A stretch of DNA of 26,611 nt from Chloroflexota bacterium. GTDB lineage: Bacteria > Chloroflexota > Dehalococcoidia > Lucifugimonadales > VGZR01. The stretch covers positions 1 to 26,611 of the forward strand of contig JAQBWG010000003.1 of the NCBI GenBank assembly GCA_027625225.1, written 5' to 3'. Positions 22,848-26,611 of the stretch are shown here, piece by piece (the first letter of the stretch is position 1; the number at the start of each line of letters is the position of its first letter). The notes beneath the pieces were generated by a model that was not told the DNA's origin, did not search any database, and saw only the letters and a list, made by a program, of their open reading frames with translations. Both the position numbers and the translations under genes were made by a program.

Positions 22848-23039
22848 TCATTCTTTGACCCTTCCCCTTCCGGGACGGGGCTCGTCCATAAGCTCTTCAT
22901 GGGTGACGTGCTTGCCATCGGGAATGCGATAGAGGCTGGGGGTTGCGCTTGTCTCGCTCTGCGTAGGTGCTCCACAAGTCCCCAGGCACGCTCAGTTGGG
23001 GGCTGTGAGAGGTTCCTAACCCAGGACGATCTTGGCCAT
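22848..23039 (-). pseudogene. N-terminal remnant of a class III (LigB-type) extradiol dioxygenase
   Basis: A strong AGGAGG (23045-23050) stands five bases before an ATG at 23039 that opens MAKIVLG and then meets TAG. Losing one base there allows reading on as LGTSHSPQLSVPGDLW and then YAERDKRNPQP in the next frame. A shift back gives LYRIPDGKHVTHEELMDE before TGA at 22848. The order MAKIVLG-LGTSHSP-LS-P-LW-AERD-RNP followed by a DEL-type segment is the N-terminus of protocatechuate-4,5-dioxygenase-like (DODA/LigB) enzymes, including the metal-binding His of TSHSP. Only about 64 codons of an expected 300 or more remain, so the gene is truncated as well as frameshifted. The enzyme family opens catechol-like rings, fitting the Rieske ring hydroxylases next door. 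Identification rests on motif memory, not a search. Confidence 0.7.
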
Positions 23040-23050
23040 GTCTTCCTCCT

Positions 23051-23451
23051 TTTGCTACTCCCTTTTAGTGGCATACAAAGAACGTCAGCAACGGTTGGGT
23101 CCTACTACCTGAAGAACGACATGGGGTGAGAATAGTGGAGTTGCGTCAAGGTAAATAGAGTAAAAAGGCCCTCAGGTACGGGGCCAAGTGGCCCTAAACC
23201 TACATGATCTGCCAGCGCTCCGGGCAAACGTTCCAACGGGGCTGTCCTAGGCGATATTGCCAATTCCGCACATCAATGTTTCCACGGCCACATGGCTGTT
23301 TGGCCCCAGTAATAAGGGACGAATGGCACTACCACACCTCAGCTTTGCAAGCCATACTCGCAAATCAAGACGGATGGTGATCGTCACCAAGAGGCGTGGC
23401 GGTCAGCGCATCCTAAGGGGAATCAAGCACGAATACACAGAGGAGGAAGTG
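23051..23451. other. Divergent gap between the dioxygenase remnant and the first Rieske gene
   Basis: About 400 bases. The Rieske frame is open upstream from 23257, but those 65 codons show no family similarity and the start at 23452 has a much better ribosome binding site. A GGCCC/GGGCC and GGCC/GGCC hairpin cluster lies at about 23167-23194. No clear promoter was found. Confidence 0.4.
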
Positions 23452-24780
23452 ATGCTAAGCAAGGAAGAGAATGATCTGTTAACGCGAGTAGGCCCGGGCA
23501 CCATCATGGGTGACATGATGCGGGAGTACTGGATGCCGTCCATGATGACCGATGAGTTGCCAGCCCCCGACTGTCAACCCGTGCGCCTGCGCCTCCTTGG
23601 GGAGAACCTGATTGCCTTCCGTGACACTAACGGTAAGGTAGGGGTGATCGGTGACTCCTGCCCCCACCGTGGCGCTTCCATGTTCTTCGGGCGCAACGAA
23701 GAGTGCGGCCTACGCTGCGTCTATCATGGCTGGAAGTTTGACACGAACGGGGACTGCGTTGATATGCCCTCGGAGCCCCCGGAGGGCCGCTTCATCGAAA
23801 AGGTAACGGCGACTGCATACAAGACTCAGGAGCGTGGTGGCCTGATCTGGGTGTACATGGGAACCCGCGCCGAGCCGCCATCGTTGCCCTCCCTGGTGGC
23901 GAACATGCAGTCAGAAGGCGAGTACACTGTCAGCGGGTATTACTCCGAATGCAACTGGATGCAGTCTCTGGAGGGTGACTACGATACCATCCATGTGAGT
24001 TTCCTCCACGCCGGCGCACGCAAGCCTGAGGAGATTCCAGATCCCGATATATCGTTTGAACGCTATGCGCTGAAGACGCGTTGGGCGCGGCACCACGTCG
24101 CAGACACGGGCTTCGGTTGCACCTCCGGCAACAACAGGCCGGCAGAGGATGACACCACCTACTGGCGCATCGCCCACTTCCTCTTCCCCTTCTACGCAAT
24201 GGTTCCTGCCAGCTTCCGGGAAAAGGGCTTCATCGCCGTTGTTCCCATGGACGATGAGAATACCATGCGATGGCATGTCAGCTGCCGGAACCCCGCATTG
24301 CCCCGACCACCCGGCTTCGGAGGACCGCCGATCGTCAACGGCCTGCCCACCTCCTTCCACCTGGATGCCTCGCGCAACGGCACCGGCTGGTTTGAGCGTT
24401 TCCCAATCGCCGGCGTCCGCAGCAACGACTACCTGATTGACCGCGACGCCCAGCGAGCGTTCGTAGGAGGCCTTGGTTACAGCGGTATGCCCGGTCGAGG
24501 CCAGGACAACGGCATGACAGAGAGCATGGGCGTCATCTACAAGCGTGACCAGGAGCACTTGGGCGTGACCGACGCCGGGATCATCCGCATGCGGCGCATT
24601 TTGGCAAGGGCATCGCGAGCACTCCGCGAGGACGGCACGACACCTCCAGGCGTGGACAATCCAGAGCTTTACAAAGTGCGCTCGGTTTCAACCCTCGTGC
24701 CCAACGGCGTCAACGGCATTGAAGCAACACAGGACCTGCAATGGGCGGAGTTGGCGGAGGAGGAGCAGCCAGCGGGCTAA
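23452..24780 (+). CDS. Rieske non-haem iron oxygenase alpha subunit (phthalate-dioxygenase-like), copy 1
   Basis: This protein has 442 residues from the ATG at 23452, with GGAGG five bases upstream; the same opening (ML-EEN) in copy 2 supports this. The Rieske [2Fe-2S] site is CPHR (Cys70, His72) and CVYHGW (Cys89, His92). The mononuclear iron site is in EGDYDTIHVSFLH, with His181 and His186 as ligands and Asp178 as the likely electron bridge. NYLIDR-type (NDYLIDRDAQ) and ESMG...DQEHLGVTD segments are typical of the phthalate 4,5-dioxygenase/aryl demethylase group. Such enzymes hydroxylate or demethylate aromatic compounds with O2 and electrons from a separate reductase, which is not in the window. 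It is cytosolic. A 61-codon ORF and a paralogous oxygenase follow on the same strand. Confidence 0.94.
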   Translation: MLSKEENDLLTRVGPGTIMGDMMREYWMPSMMTDELPAPDCQPVRLRLLGENLIAFRDTNGKVGVIGDSCPHRGASMFFGRNEECGLRCVYHGWKFDTNGDCVDMPSEPPEGRFIEKVTATAYKTQERGGLIWVYMGTRAEPPSLPSLVANMQSEGEYTVSGYYSECNWMQSLEGDYDTIHVSFLHAGARKPEEIPDPDISFERYALKTRWARHHVADTGFGCTSGNNRPAEDDTTYWRIAHFLFPFYAMVPASFREKGFIAVVPMDDENTMRWHVSCRNPALPRPPGFGGPPIVNGLPTSFHLDASRNGTGWFERFPIAGVRSNDYLIDRDAQRAFVGGLGYSGMPGRGQDNGMTESMGVIYKRDQEHLGVTDAGIIRMRRILARASRALREDGTTPPGVDNPELYKVRSVSTLVPNGVNGIEATQDLQWAELAEEEQPAG

Positions 24781-24801
24781 ATACAACGTATATGTTCCCG
24801 G

Positions 24802-24829
24802 CCCTCTCCGGTCTCAGAAACCGGGAGGG
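24802..24829 (+). other. GC-rich hairpin after Rieske copy 1
   Basis: CCCTCTCCGGT (24802-24812) pairs with ACCGGGAGGG (24820-24829) with one bulged T. No T tract follows, so it could stabilise or attenuate the transcript between the oxygenase and the small ORF rather than end it. Confidence 0.4.
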
Positions 24830-24853
24830 TCGGGATAAGCCAAGGAGAGCGAA

Positions 24854-25039
24854 ATGGCGGAAGCAACCAAGATAGAAGTCATTGCTGGCCCCAAGGGCGA
24901 CGCGGAGATCATTGAACTCTATGAAGCGAACCAGCCGCTTCAATACAACATCCACTTCAAGGGGCAACAGTCAGAAATCTTCATGACCCTGGGAGAGGCC
25001 TACCTGGAAGCAGGCAAGAAGGCCGGCGTCAAGACCTAG
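24854..25039 (+). CDS. Unrecognised 61-residue protein between two Rieske oxygenase genes
   Basis: This is a small acidic/lysine-mixed protein starting MAEATKIEV and ending AGKKAGVKT, with no cysteines, no signal and no membrane segment. The ATG has an AAGGAGAG ribosome binding site about seven bases upstream, better than chance. Codon use looks like its neighbours. The pattern (a strand, a loop, YNIHFKGQQSEIFMTLGEAYLEAGKKAG) suggests a compact alpha/beta fold. I do not recognise the family. It sits 73 bases after one oxygenase and 122 before the next, so it may be an accessory or stabilising subunit, or a substrate-binding helper. That role is inferred from position only. Confidence 0.7.
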   Translation: MAEATKIEVIAGPKGDAEIIELYEANQPLQYNIHFKGQQSEIFMTLGEAYLEAGKKAGVKT

Positions 25040-25161
25040 ACACACGGATCACCGCCCCGGTATTAAAGTTGGTTATCTTAGGAATTAGAGGGCGAGAGTG
25101 CCTTCGCTCACGAGCGCATTGCTGACAGAGCTAAAAACTGAGTAGGGGAAGAAGAATCGTT

Positions 25162-26454
25162 ATGCTTACACAGGAAGAGAATGAGATTCTGGTCAGGACG
25201 GGTCCGGGGACTCCGATGGGGGAGTTGTTTCGACGCTTCTGGCTGCCCGTGATGTTGTCGGAGGAGATACCAGAGCCGGACTGTCCACCCGCACGGCTGC
25301 GCGTAATGAACGAGGACCTCATCGGCTTCCGGGACACCGAAGGCAAAATAGGGATCATCGATGCCTACTGTGCCCACCGGTTCTCGCCCCTGTTCTTCGG
25401 GATGAACGAGGAGTGCGGCATACGGTGCCTGTACCACGGTTGGAAGTATGACGTGAACGGCCAGTGCGTTGACGTACCCTTCGTCCCCGAAGGGGAGACC
25501 TTCAAGGAAAAGGTACAGCTCAAATCCTATCCAGCCCTGGAAAGGGGTGGCTTCATCTGGACCTATATGGGCCCAAAGGAGCTCCAGCCGCCGTTCCCGG
25601 ACTTTGACTTCGCGGCCATCCCTGAGAGCCACCGGGAAAACTGGAAGATCATCTGCGAGTGCAACTGGATGCAGTCCCTGGAGGGCCAGCACGACCCCAG
25701 CCACCTATATTTCACCCATGGCTTCCGGGACTTGACTGAAGGTGGCCCAACTGTGCAAATGGGTATGACCACTGGTACTAACCTCACTACAGTAAGGATG
25801 CCTGCGGCATTCCAAGACACAGAGTACGGAGTGGCCTGGGCTACGGTGTGGAGTAGTGACGACAAAGAGCAGGTGGTCAACATCGGCCACCATCTGCTTC
25901 CGGTCTTCGACGCCAGCCCCTCGTACAACAACCCTGGGCGGGGCAAGATCCCTCTGGGGTACCAGCGGATGCGGGTGCCTATTGACGATGTGACGTGCAT
26001 GGTGTTGCGGGTACGATGGAACCCGGAAGGCCCGTTGGCGGAGGAGTTCCGAGAGGCCCATAACGCCTGGTTGGTCCCGGAAAAGATTCCGGGGACGTAC
26101 CGCCCGGTGGCCAACAAGGCCAACAACTACCTGATCGATCGGGAGATGCAGAGGAACTACAACTACTCTGGGATCAACAACTTCCCGCTGCAGGATATAT
26201 GTCAGATCGAACAGCAGGGTGGCCCCATCATGGACCGTACCAGGGAGAAACTGACCAGTCAGGACGAGACCAACATTCATATCCGGCACCAGTTGATAAG
26301 GGCTGCCCGGGACTTGATGGAGGGCAAGGAGCCAGCGGCGCCCCACAGGCCAGAGCTGTTCCAGGTGAAAAGCGCCACCATCAAGGCGCCAAAGGACAAG
26401 CCGGTTGAGGATATCCTGAAAGAGGCTCTGAAGTCGCTCGTCCCGGCTGCTTAA
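25162..26454 (+). CDS. Rieske non-haem iron oxygenase alpha subunit (phthalate-dioxygenase-like), copy 2
   Basis: This 430-residue paralogue of the upstream oxygenase is similar throughout. The Rieske ligands are Cys70-Ala-His72-Arg and Cys89-Leu-Tyr-His92, at the same positions as in copy 1. The iron-site motif is EGQHDPSHLYFTH, with Asp178, His181 and His186. NNYLIDREMQ and PIMDRTREKLTSQD match the conserved tail of the group, though the HLG found in copy 1 (EHLGVTD) is replaced by KLT. The ATG follows a GGGGAAG element. The substrate probably differs from copy 1, since the region around 190-330 is divergent. Electron-transfer partners are not in the window. The 157 bases after the stop show no complete gene. 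Confidence 0.94.
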   Translation: MLTQEENEILVRTGPGTPMGELFRRFWLPVMLSEEIPEPDCPPARLRVMNEDLIGFRDTEGKIGIIDAYCAHRFSPLFFGMNEECGIRCLYHGWKYDVNGQCVDVPFVPEGETFKEKVQLKSYPALERGGFIWTYMGPKELQPPFPDFDFAAIPESHRENWKIICECNWMQSLEGQHDPSHLYFTHGFRDLTEGGPTVQMGMTTGTNLTTVRMPAAFQDTEYGVAWATVWSSDDKEQVVNIGHHLLPVFDASPSYNNPGRGKIPLGYQRMRVPIDDVTCMVLRVRWNPEGPLAEEFREAHNAWLVPEKIPGTYRPVANKANNYLIDREMQRNYNYSGINNFPLQDICQIEQQGGPIMDRTREKLTSQDETNIHIRHQLIRAARDLMEGKEPAAPHRPELFQVKSATIKAPKDKPVEDILKEALKSLVPAA

Positions 26455-26611
26455 CGTTGCGACCTGTTTGGTCGGCATGCCACATGCGGCGGCCGGAGCT
26501 TCTGCTCGCCAAACTCAAACTGTTAAACGATTGGACGAGTAGGTAGTGGGTCAGTTTGAAGTTGACGGGCTGCGCCCACGGTGATAGCCTTGATGCATGA
26601 ATGACCGCTCA

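Noticed and set aside
22775..23074. 99-residue minus-strand open frame
   Set aside because: It has no family pattern and overlaps both the hemerythrin start and the dioxygenase remnant, whose recognisable residues are in the other two frames.
26562..26611. Possible promoter (TTGACG, 17 bases, TAGCCT) and ATG at 26597 starting a next gene
   Set aside because: Only five codons are visible before the window ends, and no ribosome binding site is seen, so it cannot be called.
1..26611. CRISPR arrays, insertion sequences or phage genes
   Set aside because: No regularly spaced direct repeats and no transposase, integrase catalytic domain or phage structural protein were found in any frame.

Overview
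This window most likely comes from a member of the Chloroflexota, probably the Dehalococcoidia/SAR202 side of the phylum. That is an inference from gene content: a LonC-like (COG1067) protease, DipZ-like thioredoxin lipoproteins, paralogous PHP-type phosphotriesterases, and several Rieske and extradiol dioxygenase genes. No rRNA or intact tRNA gene is present to settle it. Genes are densely packed on both strands. TTG and GTG starts appear to be used in several places.

Left part (1-6.6 kb). The window opens inside the 3' end of a gamma-glutamyltransferase gene, followed by a convergent small YHS-domain protein. A plus-strand operon then carries two tandem PHP/phosphotriesterase-like hydrolases and a DinB-fold protein. 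The second hydrolase gene is broken by a frameshift near 2610. A minus-strand SDR oxidoreductase abuts this operon. Diverging from the SDR is a two-gene unit of thioredoxin-fold lipoproteins, one with CxxC and one with CxxxxC.

Central part (6.6-18.4 kb). All genes are on the minus strand. In transcription order they are: polA, an MFS transporter that lacks a canonical start codon, a GreA-type factor with an integrase-like N-terminal domain, a strong terminator, a 1000-residue FAD/Fe-S dehydrogenase of the YdiJ/D-lactate dehydrogenase type, alanine dehydrogenase, and a LonC-like protease. The FAD/Fe-S gene carries a short REP-like repeat in frame. Together these suggest hydroxyacid and amino-acid oxidation alongside housekeeping replication and transcription functions.

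Right part (18.4-26.6 kb). A hairpin-rich 0.6 kb gap leads to a more AT-rich PAQR/hemolysin III membrane protein gene. After another gap comes a GAF histidine kinase and NarL-type response regulator pair, and then a convergent hemerythrin, which together suggest a redox or gas-responsive module. Next is the decayed 5' end of a class III (LigB-type) extradiol dioxygenase gene, still with an excellent ribosome binding site. Finally there are two phthalate-dioxygenase-like Rieske oxygenase genes separated by an unrecognised 61-residue ORF. This end of the window has an aromatic ring-oxidation theme.
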